From contig CAYVMN010000164.1 of the NCBI GenBank assembly GCA_964452575.1, forward strand, positions 1-10,340: 10,340 nt of DNA, read 5' to 3'. Below, in pieces: positions 1-5,927 of this stretch. A model generated the notes under the pieces. That model did no database searches. It was not told the DNA's origin and saw only the letters and a list, made by a program, of their open reading frames with translations. Position numbers and translations under genes: made by a program. The stretch comes from CAYVMN01 sp964452575. Lineage in GTDB: Bacteria > Desulfobacterota > DSM-4660 > Desulfatiglandales > Desulfatiglandaceae. Every line of letters starts with the position of its first letter. The first letter of the stretch is position 1.

Positions 1-207
1 ATGATCTTCGGTTAATCGAATAATATTTTAGAATCTTAAGGGCGTCCCGTTTCCAGATTCAGTGTGCGAGACAACACTCTTCTTGAAAGCTTAAACTGCC
101 AAAAACATCTAATATGACCAATAACTTAGCCATTTGCGATTTGAAGAATATCTCTTGAAAGTACAAATTGAGACCAAAAAGGCGTTAAACTCGGGCTAGA
201 AGGCCTG
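1..207. other. Non-coding left edge, no gene seen
   Basis: All reading frames on both strands are broken by early stops, and I recognise no protein remnant or RNA gene. A weak inverted repeat (GAATCT at 31-36, AGATTC at 55-60) has no T-run and is not a convincing terminator. Because an attC-like site begins at 208, this stretch may be the end of a preceding gene cassette whose coding part lies outside the window or has decayed. That is inference. Confidence 0.5.
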
Positions 208-266
208 AGGCAACAAAGGCATCCAGCCGACGCTCAAAAACGGGCGGCTGATGCCTGGCGTTGGGC
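208..266 (+). other. attC-like integron recombination site
   Basis: The right core box GTTGGGC (260-266) fits GTTRRRY, and the left box AGGCAAC (208-214) is a degenerate partner. Between them AGGCATCCAGCCG (217-229) pairs with CGGCTGATGCCT (245-256), leaving one unpaired C in the left arm. Classical attC sites such as that of aadA1 have the same extra C (TTCAAGCCG against CGGCTTAA); it becomes the extrahelical base that orients the folded strand for the IntI recombinase. The length of 59 bases is typical. The next cassette would begin inside GTTGGGC and carry the DUF433/DUF5615 pair. I see no integrase gene, so the call rests on structure alone. Confidence 0.72.
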
Positions 267-332
267 AGGGCCACTGCAAATCAGCCGTTGTGCCTTTTGG
301 AGCATCGGGCGAGATGGATAGGGAGGTGAAGT

Positions 333-569
333 ATGGGAGAACAGCTTATTGTGTCAGACCCAAAGGTAATGATGGGTAAACCCGTCGTCGCTGGGACACG
401 TATCACTGTTGAGCTCATCTTGGAGAAGTTGGCGGCTGGCGAAACGGTTGAACAACTACTGGAAGCACATCCCCGCTTGACACGCGAGGCAATTCAAGCT
501 GCACTTCTGTTCGCGACCGAGGCCTTACGTGCCGATGTAGTGTACCCAGTTGCTGAGGTAGCGGTATGA
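333..569 (+). CDS. DUF433 family protein, probable antitoxin
   Basis: This 78-residue protein has the DUF433 signature: a GKPVVAGTRI segment (residues 15-24), then an LEKLAAGET-type stretch and a helical LLEAHPRLTREAIQAAL segment. The family has a small helix-turn-helix-like fold. It is commonly the first gene of a two-gene toxin-antitoxin-like unit with a PIN-like DUF5615 partner, which is the arrangement here: the stop codon overlaps the next start as ATGA. A strong ribosome site, GGGAGGTGAA (321-330), precedes the ATG. The pair follows an attC-like site by about 65 bases, as expected for a cassette. The antitoxin role comes from family and context; DNA binding and neutralisation cannot be seen. 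Confidence 0.85.
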   Translation: MGEQLIVSDPKVMMGKPVVAGTRITVELILEKLAAGETVEQLLEAHPRLTREAIQAALLFATEALRADVVYPVAEVAV

Positions 570-922
570 ACCTGCTCGCGGATGAGAGCGTAGACGGTCC
601 TATCGTTGACCGCCTGCGACAAGATGGGCATCGCGTGTGGTACGTGGCGGAAATGGAGCCAGGAGTTTCAGACGAGAATGTTCTTGAGCTGGCAAACGAG
701 GAAGAGAGCTTGCTGCTGACGGCAGATAAGGACTTTGGGGAATTTGTATTTCGGCAAGGTCGTTCGATACCAGGGATTGTACTCATTCGCTTGGCAGGTG
801 TTGCACCAAGTCGTAAGGCGGAGATCGTGGCGTCCGTTATCCGTGAACATGGCAGGGAATTGCCCCATGCCTTTACGGTCATCACACCCAGGCTTGTACG
901 CATTCGTGCGGTGAGAGGATAG
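566..922 (+). CDS. DUF5615 PIN-like protein, probable toxin
   Basis: This 118-residue protein matches the PIN-like DUF5615 family. The N-terminus has LLADESVD (acidic D6, E7). A central SDENVLELANEEESLLLTADKDFGEFVF-type region runs over residues 33-60, with a TADKDFG acidic motif, followed by the hydrophobic strand GIVLIRL. PIN-like proteins use clustered acidic residues to bind metal and cut RNA, and the acidic positions appear intact, so it could be an active ribonuclease. It overlaps the DUF433 gene by four bases, implying translational coupling. The pair fits the stabilising toxin-antitoxin units often found in integron cassette arrays. No nuclease activity can be shown from sequence; the name PIN-like is safer than VapC. 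Confidence 0.85.
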   Translation: MNLLADESVDGPIVDRLRQDGHRVWYVAEMEPGVSDENVLELANEEESLLLTADKDFGEFVFRQGRSIPGIVLIRLAGVAPSRKAEIVASVIREHGRELPHAFTVITPRLVRIRAVRG

Positions 923-935
923 GTGTAGGTGGCCT

Positions 936-953
936 GCTCAACAACGGCTTGAA
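936..953 (+). other. Left half of a truncated attC-like site
   Basis: Thirteen bases after the DUF5615 stop lies GCTCAAC (936-942), a match to the RYYYAAC core box, followed by ACAACGGCTTGAA-like spacer and arm sequence. The expected complementary right half is absent because the 25-bp repeat starts at 954. The position directly after a cassette gene supports a broken attC, but one seven-base box is weak evidence on its own. Confidence 0.4.
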
Positions 954-978
954 GTAATGGGGTCGGGCCATGGTAACT
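954..978 (+). repeat. 25-bp direct repeat, copy 1
   Basis: The block starts GTAATGGGGTCGGGCC and ends ATGGTAACT, and is identical to 4919-4943. Weaker similarity runs a few bases upstream (CTTGAA here, TTTGAG there). It contains the NcoI-like palindrome CCATGG. Its right edge is where the recognisable part of higB begins, so it marks a recombination or insertion junction. A short inverted repeat, ATGGTAA (970-976) with TTACCAT (1016-1022), starts inside it. GGGGTC-type boxes remind me of sequences beside IS200-like/REP transposases, but no transposase is in view. Confidence 0.85.
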
Positions 979-1025
979 TCATTGATGGCGACGCCTATAT
1001 TGTCGATTACGATGATTACCATTAG
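978..1025 (+). pseudogene. higB toxin remnant, last 15 codons
   Basis: Reading 978-1025 gives FIDGDAYIVDYDDYH and a TAG stop. HigB/RelE-type toxins end in a conserved F-x-D-G-D-A-Y-x-V-x-x-x-D-Y-H string, and a higB gene lies directly upstream of higA in the usual operon, as here. Nothing upstream of 978 resembles the rest of HigB; the sequence changes at the end of the 25-bp repeat. The stop is 10 bases before the higA start, and the higA ribosome site overlaps it. The toxin is therefore almost certainly lost, leaving an orphan antitoxin. The call rests on a short but distinctive match. Confidence 0.68.
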
Positions 1026-1035
1026 GAGTTTTACA

Positions 1036-1326
1036 ATGCGAAGAATGATAAGACGTCCAACACATCCGGGCAAAATAATAAAAGAAGATTATCTTTTGCC
1101 CCTGTCCATTACAATCAAGGATATGGCCGAAGCTCTTGCTGTTTCAAGGAAAACACTATCTAAGATAATAAATGAAAGAGGGGCTATCACACCAGATATG
1201 GCTTTGCGCTTATCCCGTGCCTTCGACACCACTCCTGATTTTTGGCTTAATTTGCAGAAGAACTATGATTTATGGCAAGCAGAGACAACATCAAAGGAAT
1301 GGCAAAAAGTAAAACCATTCCCATAG
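1036..1326 (+). CDS. higA: HigA-family addiction module antitoxin
   Basis: This 96-residue protein is a HigA-type XRE antitoxin. The N-terminus has the RRPTHPGKII motif (HPG signature). A helix-turn-helix follows at about residues 28-60 (IKDMAEALAVSRKTLSKIIN) and then the family tail RLSRAFDTTPDFWLNLQKNYDLW. HigA binds HigB and represses its own operon. The ATG at 1036 is chosen because TAGGAG (1023-1028) sits seven bases upstream and the protein then starts MRRMIRRPTHPGK, the usual length; an in-frame start at 970 lies inside the higB remnant. The partner toxin is truncated, so this is an orphan that could act on other higBA operators or simply be decaying. An attC-like site follows 23 bases after the stop. 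Confidence 0.9.
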   Translation: MRRMIRRPTHPGKIIKEDYLLPLSITIKDMAEALAVSRKTLSKIINERGAITPDMALRLSRAFDTTPDFWLNLQKNYDLWQAETTSKEWQKVKPFP

Positions 1327-1349
1327 CATATGCTCCACCTTAATTCACT

Positions 1350-1475
1350 GCCTAACAGCGAACAAATCGTTTGAGCGGACAGCAAGGGGTGAGGGATTTT
1401 CGCTATTGCCACCTGTTGAGTTGAAGTTGGTTTTATCCAAGATATCGTTTCCCTTGCTGCGCACTCAGGTCGGTC
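1350..1475 (+). other. Long attC-like site, right end missing
   Basis: GCCTAAC (1350-1356) is a perfect RYYYAAC core box just downstream of higA. The arms at 1372-1388 (TGAGCGGACAGCAAGGG) and 1451-1467 (CCCTTGCTGCGCACTCA) pair at 14 of 17 positions, including nine consecutive pairs. The total would be about 125-130 bases, within the attC range and close to the long sites of chromosomal integrons. The right core box GTTRRRY expected after 1467 is missing: about eight bases later the group II intron 5' end begins. The likely reading is an attC interrupted by the intron. Confidence 0.52.
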
Positions 1476-1733
1476 GTGCGTTTCAGGGATGGCACAGGGC
1501 TAGCAAGGTGGAAGTCCGTGCATGAGGTGTACGTGGAGCCGAAGGTTAGGAAAAGGGCAAATCGAAGAACTCGGACTCTGAGCGGGTGGCATCATGGGGA
1601 GGTGTGGTCTGAAGGAAGCCCAATCCAAAAGCGCTGGGCGACGAATCCGGCTTGAAACAGGATAGTTGATTCCTGACAACGTTGGGATGGTGTGGGAAGA
1701 GAGGTGCCGTGAGGCCCCTTCCTATCCCGATTA
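1476..1733 (+). mobile_element. Group II intron 5' fragment (domain I), no RT
   Basis: The stretch starts GTGCG (1476-1480), the usual 5' end of bacterial group II introns. It carries domain I landmarks in order: an AAGGTGGAAGTCC box near 1505, then GGTGTGGTCTGAAGGAAGCC (about 1601-1620), and GCGACGAATCC with a following CAGGAT/ATTCCTG hairpin (about 1635-1677). These are well conserved across bacterial group II ribozymes. No reverse transcriptase reading frame follows. I find no domain V hairpin up to 3266, and an HD-GYP gene begins at 1762, so it is a truncated, inactive remnant. Its place just after an attC stem suggests the class C lineage that targets stem-loops and attC sites, but I cannot confirm the class. 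The right boundary is approximate. Confidence 0.62.
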
Positions 1734-1761
1734 GGTGGAAGAATTTTTTCAGGAGAACGAT

Positions 1762-3021
1762 ATGCAGCGTCAAATTACAGTCAATTTAGGCAATCTTGTT
1801 CTTTCACTCTCCGATGCTATGGATTTGGCAAGTCCTTCATTAATCCAACATCAACAAAGGGCGGCATTTGTTGTATGGGAAATGGGAAAGGCCGTACGTC
1901 TGCCAAATGAAAGATTGGAAAAGATTTTTATAGCCGCACTGCTTCATGATATTGGCGCTTTTTCATTGGAGGAAAAAATATCTCTTCGAAACTCTGAAGT
2001 CGACAATGTCGAACCTCATTGTATACGTGGTGACATTTTACTGAGCAATATACCTTGGCTGAAGGACGCGTCAAAAGTGATCAGATTTCATCACAAAGAA
2101 TGGCAACATTGGAAGGAATCAATTGAAACTCCCCTTGTTTTCGAGTCGCAGTTATTATTTATTGCCGACTATCTCGAGCGTCAAATAAGGCGAAAGCACT
2201 ACATTCTTCATCAGCATGAAAATATTATCTCAAAAATAACATCCTTATCTGGTTCTTTATTTCATCCTCAGGTTGTGGATCTTTTCCGCATGGTCTCTGA
2301 TCGCGAAGAATTCTGGTTGGATTTACTTTCTCCCAGGTTATATTCTCTTCTCCTGCACGAAGGGCCTTTCAGGAAAGTAGAAATAGACTTTTCGGATATA
2401 ACGTTAATATCAGAGCTTTTTCGGAATATAATAGATTTCCGTTCTCGTTTTACTTCAACGCATTCTTCAGGTGTCGCCGCATCAGCCTCTATCCTGTCAA
2501 GATTGTTTGGTTTGACGGATACGGAAATAAAGCTTATGGAGGTTGCCGGGAATTTGCATGACATAGGTAAGTTGGCAATTCCCAATAGTATTCTTGATAA
2601 ACCTGGAAAACTTACCAAAGAAGAGATGGCTATTATGAGATCACATACATACTTTACTTATTCGGTTATTAATACTATCGGTGGCCTCCAGCAGATTACA
2701 GAATGGGCTGCTTATCACCATGAAAGACTTGACGGTTCTGGATATCCCTTCCATTGTACAGCTGCCGAACTAAGTACCGGAGCACGAATACTGATGGCTG
2801 CGGACATATTCACTGCACTGGCTGAAGACCGACCGTATAGAAGGGGAATGAATAAAGAGGAAATTGTTCAAATTATTAAGAAGTTTTCTAATCGCGGTCT
2901 TTTAGATTCGAAAATTGTGAATCTTCTTTTTGACAATTATGAGAAAATATTTTCCTATGTAGCTGAAAGACAGGCTATCGCAAGTGAGTTTTACGAAAAA
3001 CAATTTGCTTTCATTCATTAA
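1762..3021 (+). CDS. Tandem HD / HD-GYP domain phosphohydrolase
   Basis: This 419-residue protein has two HD domains and no receiver, PAS or membrane segment. The first HD domain (about residues 28-150) has LLHDIGAF (H62, D63), HH at 110-111 and D136, so its metal ligands look intact. The second (about 220-410) is a full HD-GYP: H234, NLHDIGK (H266, D267, K270), H295, HH 319-320, ERLDGSGYP (GYP 327-329) and D348. HD-GYP proteins hydrolyse the second messenger cyclic di-GMP in the cytoplasm; the tandem layout suggests it may act on cyclic nucleotides with the first domain regulating or also catalysing. The ATG at 1762 is preferred over GTG 1735 because AGGAG (1751-1755) lies six bases upstream. 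The gene is AT-richer than the genes to its right and sits against an intron fragment, which suggests separate acquisition. Confidence 0.9.
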   Translation: MQRQITVNLGNLVLSLSDAMDLASPSLIQHQQRAAFVVWEMGKAVRLPNERLEKIFIAALLHDIGAFSLEEKISLRNSEVDNVEPHCIRGDILLSNIPWLKDASKVIRFHHKEWQHWKESIETPLVFESQLLFIADYLERQIRRKHYILHQHENIISKITSLSGSLFHPQVVDLFRMVSDREEFWLDLLSPRLYSLLLHEGPFRKVEIDFSDITLISELFRNIIDFRSRFTSTHSSGVAASASILSRLFGLTDTEIKLMEVAGNLHDIGKLAIPNSILDKPGKLTKEEMAIMRSHTYFTYSVINTIGGLQQITEWAAYHHERLDGSGYPFHCTAAELSTGARILMAADIFTALAEDRPYRRGMNKEEIVQIIKKFSNRGLLDSKIVNLLFDNYEKIFSYVAERQAIASEFYEKQFAFIH

Positions 3022-3122
3022 CGAATTATGTCGTGATGGGATGGGTCGGCCGTACGGGAATAGATAGGTTGAAATGGTGAAGGTGATGTAGTGGGAAATA
3101 GACGTGTGTAGTGGAGTGGATA

Positions 3123-3211
3123 TAGGTGCAGAAGGTGCAGAGTAGAATAATCGGAGGTGCTATGAGCTTATTTTAAACAACCGATTGAGCGCCACGAATT
3201 TTCTGCACCTA
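3123..3211. repeat. Large nested inverted repeat
   Basis: TAGGTGCAGAA (3123-3133) is perfectly complementary to TTCTGCACCTA (3201-3211), and inside it AATCGG (3149-3154) pairs with CCGATT (3181-3186). The 89-base element could fold as one long interrupted hairpin in DNA or RNA. It follows the HD-GYP stop by about 100 bases. It lacks a T-run, so it is not a standard terminator, and I find no GTTRRRY box that would make it an attC. A degenerate attC, a small miniature element or an mRNA 3' structure are all possible. Confidence 0.55.
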
Positions 3212-3266
3212 CGCCCCCTCTCCCCGCGGGTCAGCGCCGCGATTATAGCGGAAAGGAGAAGCAAAC

Positions 3267-3446
3267 GTGGAAAAAGAAGCGATTGAAAAAGAAGTAAAAG
3301 ACCAGTTCAATCAACTGGTCTCTGCAATAAACCAGAAGGATGCCGATGCATGGTCTGAGTATTATAGCAAAAATGAGTTTTTGTCAGTGATCGTTGGCAC
3401 AGATTATTATGATACCCGAAGTGCATGGGTTAAATGCCACGTATAA
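3267..3446 (+). pseudogene. Truncated NTF2/SnoaL-like (DUF4440-type) protein
   Basis: A GTG start with AGGAG (3254-3258) eight bases upstream opens a 59-codon frame. The product reads VEKEAIEKEVKDQFNQ, then LVSAINQKDADAWSEYYSK and NEFLSVIVGTDYY, ending KCHV. The QLVSAINQKDADAWSEYYSKNE pattern is the first helix and strand of NTF2-like/SnoaL-like proteins, which form a cone-shaped fold of about 120-150 residues. The other half is missing and no downstream frame continues the family, so the gene is cut at about 3440 rather than frameshifted. The next gene starts about 60 bases later. A short intact protein cannot be excluded, because the start signal is good. Confidence 0.58.
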
Positions 3447-3506
3447 CTACACATAATGACTCCCTTTATGTTCGGTCAGAATATTCTTGATGGGGAAGGG
3501 GGAAGC

Positions 3507-4196
3507 GTGAGTGCAGAAACTATGCATTCAGGCTACCGGTATATCATCCAGCGCATGACCCTTCTGTGTGCGTTTGCGGTGATTCTGTTCGTTGTAGCCG
3601 GAACCCTTCGTTGGCTCCGGGGCTGGATCTGGGTTGTTTTGATTCTGTTCTTGGAGACCAGTACGCTTATCATAATGGCTAAGCGAGCACCAGAAACGCT
3701 CAAACAGCGAGGTTCGCGACATGTCGGTGTGAAAACCTTTGACAAAGCGTTCATGGTTTGCTGGCTGGCCCTATCGCTCATTGCACCTGTTGTCGCAGGT
3801 CTGGATAAGCGTTTCGGTTGGTCTCACATGCCAATGGCTACACTTTATTGCGGGCTCGTTCTGGTGACCTTAGTCTGGCCATTAGGCACATGGGCTATGG
3901 TCGAAAACGAACACTTCGAGCAACTCGTACGCATTCAAACTGATCGTGCCCACCGTGTCGTGACGTCCGGACCATACCAAATTGTGCGGCACCCTGGGTA
4001 CGCAGGGGCTATCGTGGGGACACTGGCTACGCCATTGATCTTGGGCACGTGGTGGACGTTCATTCCTGCCGGAGCAGTGGCACTGTTGTTCATCATTCGA
4101 ACCGCGCTCGAGGATAGGACCCTCCGCAATGAGCTGGAGGGTTATGAGGCCTATGCTCAGCAGACTCGCTATAGGCTCCTTCCTGGCATATGGTAG
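3507..4196 (+). CDS. Isoprenylcysteine methyltransferase (ICMT/PEMT)-like membrane protein
   Basis: This 229-residue integral membrane protein has about five hydrophobic segments (roughly residues 15-35, 38-57, 80-100, 110-132 and 165-198). It ends with the signature of the ICMT/PEMT-like methyltransferases: GPYQIVRHPGY (155-165), then LEDRTLRNELEGYEAYAQQTRYRLLPGIW with the paired E202-D203 and E209. These residues hold S-adenosylmethionine and the substrate at the membrane. Bacterial members methylate mostly unknown lipids or thiols, and true prenylcysteine is unlikely in bacteria. GTG 3507 is chosen for the GGAAGGGGGAAG ribosome site just before it; an in-frame ATG at 3456 gives a longer form (246 residues). 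An attC-like site 17 bases after the stop is consistent with cassette origin. Confidence 0.85.
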   Translation: MSAETMHSGYRYIIQRMTLLCAFAVILFVVAGTLRWLRGWIWVVLILFLETSTLIIMAKRAPETLKQRGSRHVGVKTFDKAFMVCWLALSLIAPVVAGLDKRFGWSHMPMATLYCGLVLVTLVWPLGTWAMVENEHFEQLVRIQTDRAHRVVTSGPYQIVRHPGYAGAIVGTLATPLILGTWWTFIPAGAVALLFIIRTALEDRTLRNELEGYEAYAQQTRYRLLPGIW

Positions 4197-4212
4197 GACG
4201 AGGAGTATGAGC

Positions 4213-4270
4213 GCCCAATGAGGCGTTCCAGCGGGTCGCTAGCGATCCCGGTGAACTTCATTCGTTATGC
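4213..4270 (+). other. attC-like integron recombination site
   Basis: The left box GCCCAAT (4213-4219) and right box GTTATGC (4264-4270) resemble RYYYAAC and GTTRRRY with one change each. The inner part GTTCCAGCGGGTCGC (4224-4238) folds against GCGATCCCGGTGAAC (4241-4255), with a perfect palindrome TCGCTAGCGA at the tip. As in the site at 208-266, the left arm has an extra C after TTC (TTCC against GAA), the usual unpaired base. The length is 58 bases. It separates the ICMT-like gene from the acetyltransferase gene exactly where a cassette junction is expected. Confidence 0.68.
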
Positions 4271-4312
4271 CGCCGCTTGCGCGTCGTCGTGAATGTGCAA
4301 AGTGAGCAGGAT

Positions 4313-4825
4313 ATGATAAGAGGAGTCGAATTGACCGATGCCTATGCCATCTGTGCGATTTACAATCCTTATGTGACAGAAACTATCATTACGTTTGAAG
4401 AATCGCCAGTGTCACCGAGAGCAATGACCGACCGGATCAAAGAAATCACGGAGACATTGCCATGGCTTGTTGATTGCGAAAAGGGTGTTTTGAAGGGTTA
4501 TGCCTATGCCAGCAAATGGCACTCCCGCAGTGCATACCGGTATTCAGTAGAGACTACAGTATATGTAGAGCGATCGTCTCAGGGAAAAGGGGTTGGAATG
4601 TCGCTTTACTCTGAGTTGCTGACTCTGCTCCGACGACTTGGTCTGCACACCGCGGTGGGCTCCATCGCTTTACCAAATGAGGCCAGTGTGGCTCTCCATG
4701 AGAAACTCGGCTTTCGAAAAGTCGCCCACTTTAGCGAAGTGGGTTTGAAGTTTGGGAGATGGATAGATGTAGGACACTGGCAGATACATCTAGGCGATTC
4801 TCCCCAACGTCCGGCTGCAGGTTAG
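4313..4825 (+). CDS. GNAT acetyltransferase, phosphinothricin-acetyltransferase-like
   Basis: This 170-residue protein has the layout of the PAT/Bar subfamily of GNAT enzymes. It starts IRGVELTDAYAICAIYNPYV, with TIITFEE at residues 25-30, GYAYASKWHSRSAYRYSVE at about 62-80 and the acetyl-CoA pyrophosphate loop QGKGVG at 90-95. ALPNEASVALHEKLGF (119-134) and the C-terminal strand DVGHWQI follow. Such enzymes transfer acetyl from acetyl-CoA to the amine of phosphinothricin, methionine sulfoximine or related amino acids; the native substrate is unknown. ATG 4313 matches the family N-terminus; an upstream in-frame TTG at 4277 would add a tail unlike the family. It directly follows an attC-like site, and acetyltransferases are classic cassette cargo. 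Confidence 0.88.
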   Translation: MIRGVELTDAYAICAIYNPYVTETIITFEESPVSPRAMTDRIKEITETLPWLVDCEKGVLKGYAYASKWHSRSAYRYSVETTVYVERSSQGKGVGMSLYSELLTLLRRLGLHTAVGSIALPNEASVALHEKLGFRKVAHFSEVGLKFGRWIDVGHWQIHLGDSPQRPAAG

Positions 4826-4857
4826 GACTCTCAAGCTCGCCGAACATGAGCCGAGAC

Positions 4858-4888
4858 GATGGGTCCGGCGCTCCGCGTCGAACCCATC
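4858..4888 (+). other. Strong stem-loop after the acetyltransferase gene
   Basis: GATGGGT (4858-4864) pairs with ACCCATC (4882-4888), and CGGCG (4866-4870) pairs with CGTCG (4876-4880) allowing one G-U, with a single mismatch between the two and a five-base loop. This GC-rich hairpin begins 33 bases past the stop. No T-run follows, so it is a weak terminator candidate. The flanking GCCGAAC (4839-4845) resembles an attC left box, so it could be the tip of a degenerate or truncated attC. Its function is undecided. Confidence 0.5.
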
Positions 4889-4918
4889 CGGGCAGGTGAT
4901 GAGCTAAGGAGATTTGAG

Positions 4919-4943
4919 GTAATGGGGTCGGGCCATGGTAACT
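4919..4943 (+). repeat. 25-bp direct repeat, copy 2
   Basis: It is identical to 954-978 over 25 bases and in the same orientation, about 3.97 kb apart. As with copy 1, the repeat lies downstream of a cassette gene and possible attC remnant. The bases after it (AAGTGATG) differ from those after copy 1, so its right edge is a real boundary. Recombination between the copies would delete higA, the intron fragment, HD-GYP, the ICMT-like gene and the acetyltransferase. Confidence 0.85.
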
Positions 4944-5168
4944 AAGTGATGTCCATGGGATAATTCTGAATCTGTTTTCCTGAATTACACCTATAATGCG
5001 TTTTTGGAGGGCCGTAAAGGCCACTTTAGTTAGGTATACAGTCAAGTCGACCAGAATATTTCTTTTGACGAAATCCTCCATTTGATGGATGAGGGTGGGG
5101 AGGCCAAATGTGTTGCGTCTCTTTCAACTCCCGTGAGTATGGATCTCCACTTCTCCGGGGTTTACACG
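4944..5168. other. Gene-free stretch with a possible decayed coding remnant
   Basis: No intact gene is seen between the repeat and the 3' end of the leftward dehydrogenase. One rightward frame from about 4974 reads VFLNYTYNAFLEGRKGHFS, hits TAG at 5031-5033, then continues VYSQVDQNISFDEILHLMDEGG in the same frame. The composition is protein-like, but I do not recognise the family. A small GGCC-GTAAA-GGCC hairpin and a GTTAGGT box (5029-5035) also occur, without enough symmetry to call an attC. Confidence 0.35.
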
Positions 5169-5927
5169 TCAGCGCATAAAGCTCCCGCCTGTTGCACAGA
5201 TGGTCTGGCCTGTCACATACTCTCCCTCTTCAGACCACAAAAAAAGGGCGATATTCGCAATATCTTCCGGTGTCCCCTTCCTGGGATAGGGGATGCCTTC
5301 GCTCATCCGTTTTATCTCCTCTTCAGGGTAAATGCGGGCAAGGAATTCATTGTATATAAAGCCTGGGGCAATGGTGTTTGCGGTGATATGGTTAGTTGCT
5401 ACCTCCAGAGAGAGGCATCGCGTAAATGCCATCATTCCCGCCTTTGCGGCAGAATAATGGGCCTGGCCGTCCTTAAGGCCCATAAATCCTGCAACTGAGG
5501 CGACATTGACGATTCGGCCAAAATTCTGCTTAATCATGCTCGGAAGGACTGCCCTGCACACGTAGAAGGTTCCCCGAAGGCAGGTGTTGATGACGAGATC
5601 CCAGAGCTCGTCGCTCATATCAACAACGGGTGAGAGGCGATTGATGCCTGCGTTATTGAAAAGGATATGTATATTATCGAATCTTTCTAACCCTGCCTGT
5701 ACAGCCCCCTCGACCTGCTCACGGCTATTCACGTCGCACTGCAATGGAAGGGCCTCTACCCCAAACTCCTTCTCAATCTCCGAGGCAACGGAAAAGGGCC
5801 GCTTTGGGTGGGCATCGGTCAGGATTATCTTTGCACCCTCTCTGGCAAATGTGCGGGCAGTGGCCTTACCAATCCCTGCCCCTGCGGCTGCGGTCAAAAA
5901 AGCTACCTTATCTTTCAGTCTCTTCAT
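5169..5927 (-). CDS. Short-chain dehydrogenase/reductase (SDR), NAD-type
   Basis: This is a classical SDR of 252 residues. The nucleotide motif is the variant LTAAAGAGIGKAT (one residue longer than TGxxxGIG), with an Asp (TDAH) at the end of the second strand that favours NAD(H). NNAG is at 91-94; the catalytic Ser, Tyr and Lys are in NVASVAG (S144) and HYSAAKAG (Y158, K162). The C-terminus EYVTGQTICATGGSF is complete. It should oxidise a hydroxyacyl or alcohol substrate, or run in reverse. The ATG (5927-5925) is chosen because AGGAGG lies 10 bases upstream; a GTG three codons earlier is too close to that site. It is divergent from the XRE-cupin regulator, which probably controls it. The substrate is unknown, but pairing with a second SDR across the regulator hints at one pathway. 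Confidence 0.92.
   Translation of the reverse strand: MKRLKDKVAFLTAAAGAGIGKATARTFAREGAKIILTDAHPKRPFSVASEIEKEFGVEALPLQCDVNSREQVEGAVQAGLERFDNIHILFNNAGINRLSPVVDMSDELWDLVINTCLRGTFYVCRAVLPSMIKQNFGRIVNVASVAGFMGLKDGQAHYSAAKAGMMAFTRCLSLEVATNHITANTIAPGFIYNEFLARIYPEEEIKRMSEGIPYPRKGTPEDIANIALFLWSEEGEYVTGQTICATGGSFMR

Noticed and set aside
970..1035. 22-residue upstream extension of HigA
   Set aside because: The extension overlaps the higB remnant in another frame and the repeat; ATG 1036 has the ribosome site and the family N-terminus.
3022..3266. Domain V and 3' end of the group II intron after HD-GYP
   Set aside because: A GGCCGTACGGG string near 3050 recalls a domain V arm, but no partner arm or GNRA-type tip is present.
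954..4943. Intact insertion sequence or composite transposon between the 25-bp repeats
   Set aside because: No transposase or recombinase is encoded between the copies, and the repeats are direct, not inverted ends.
4988..5035. attC site around GTTAGGT at 5029
   Set aside because: The right box fits, but there is no matching RYYYAAC box and the arms pair poorly.
5082..5498. 138-residue rightward reading frame
   Set aside because: It runs mostly antisense to the well-supported leftward SDR, has no ribosome site and shows no family motif.
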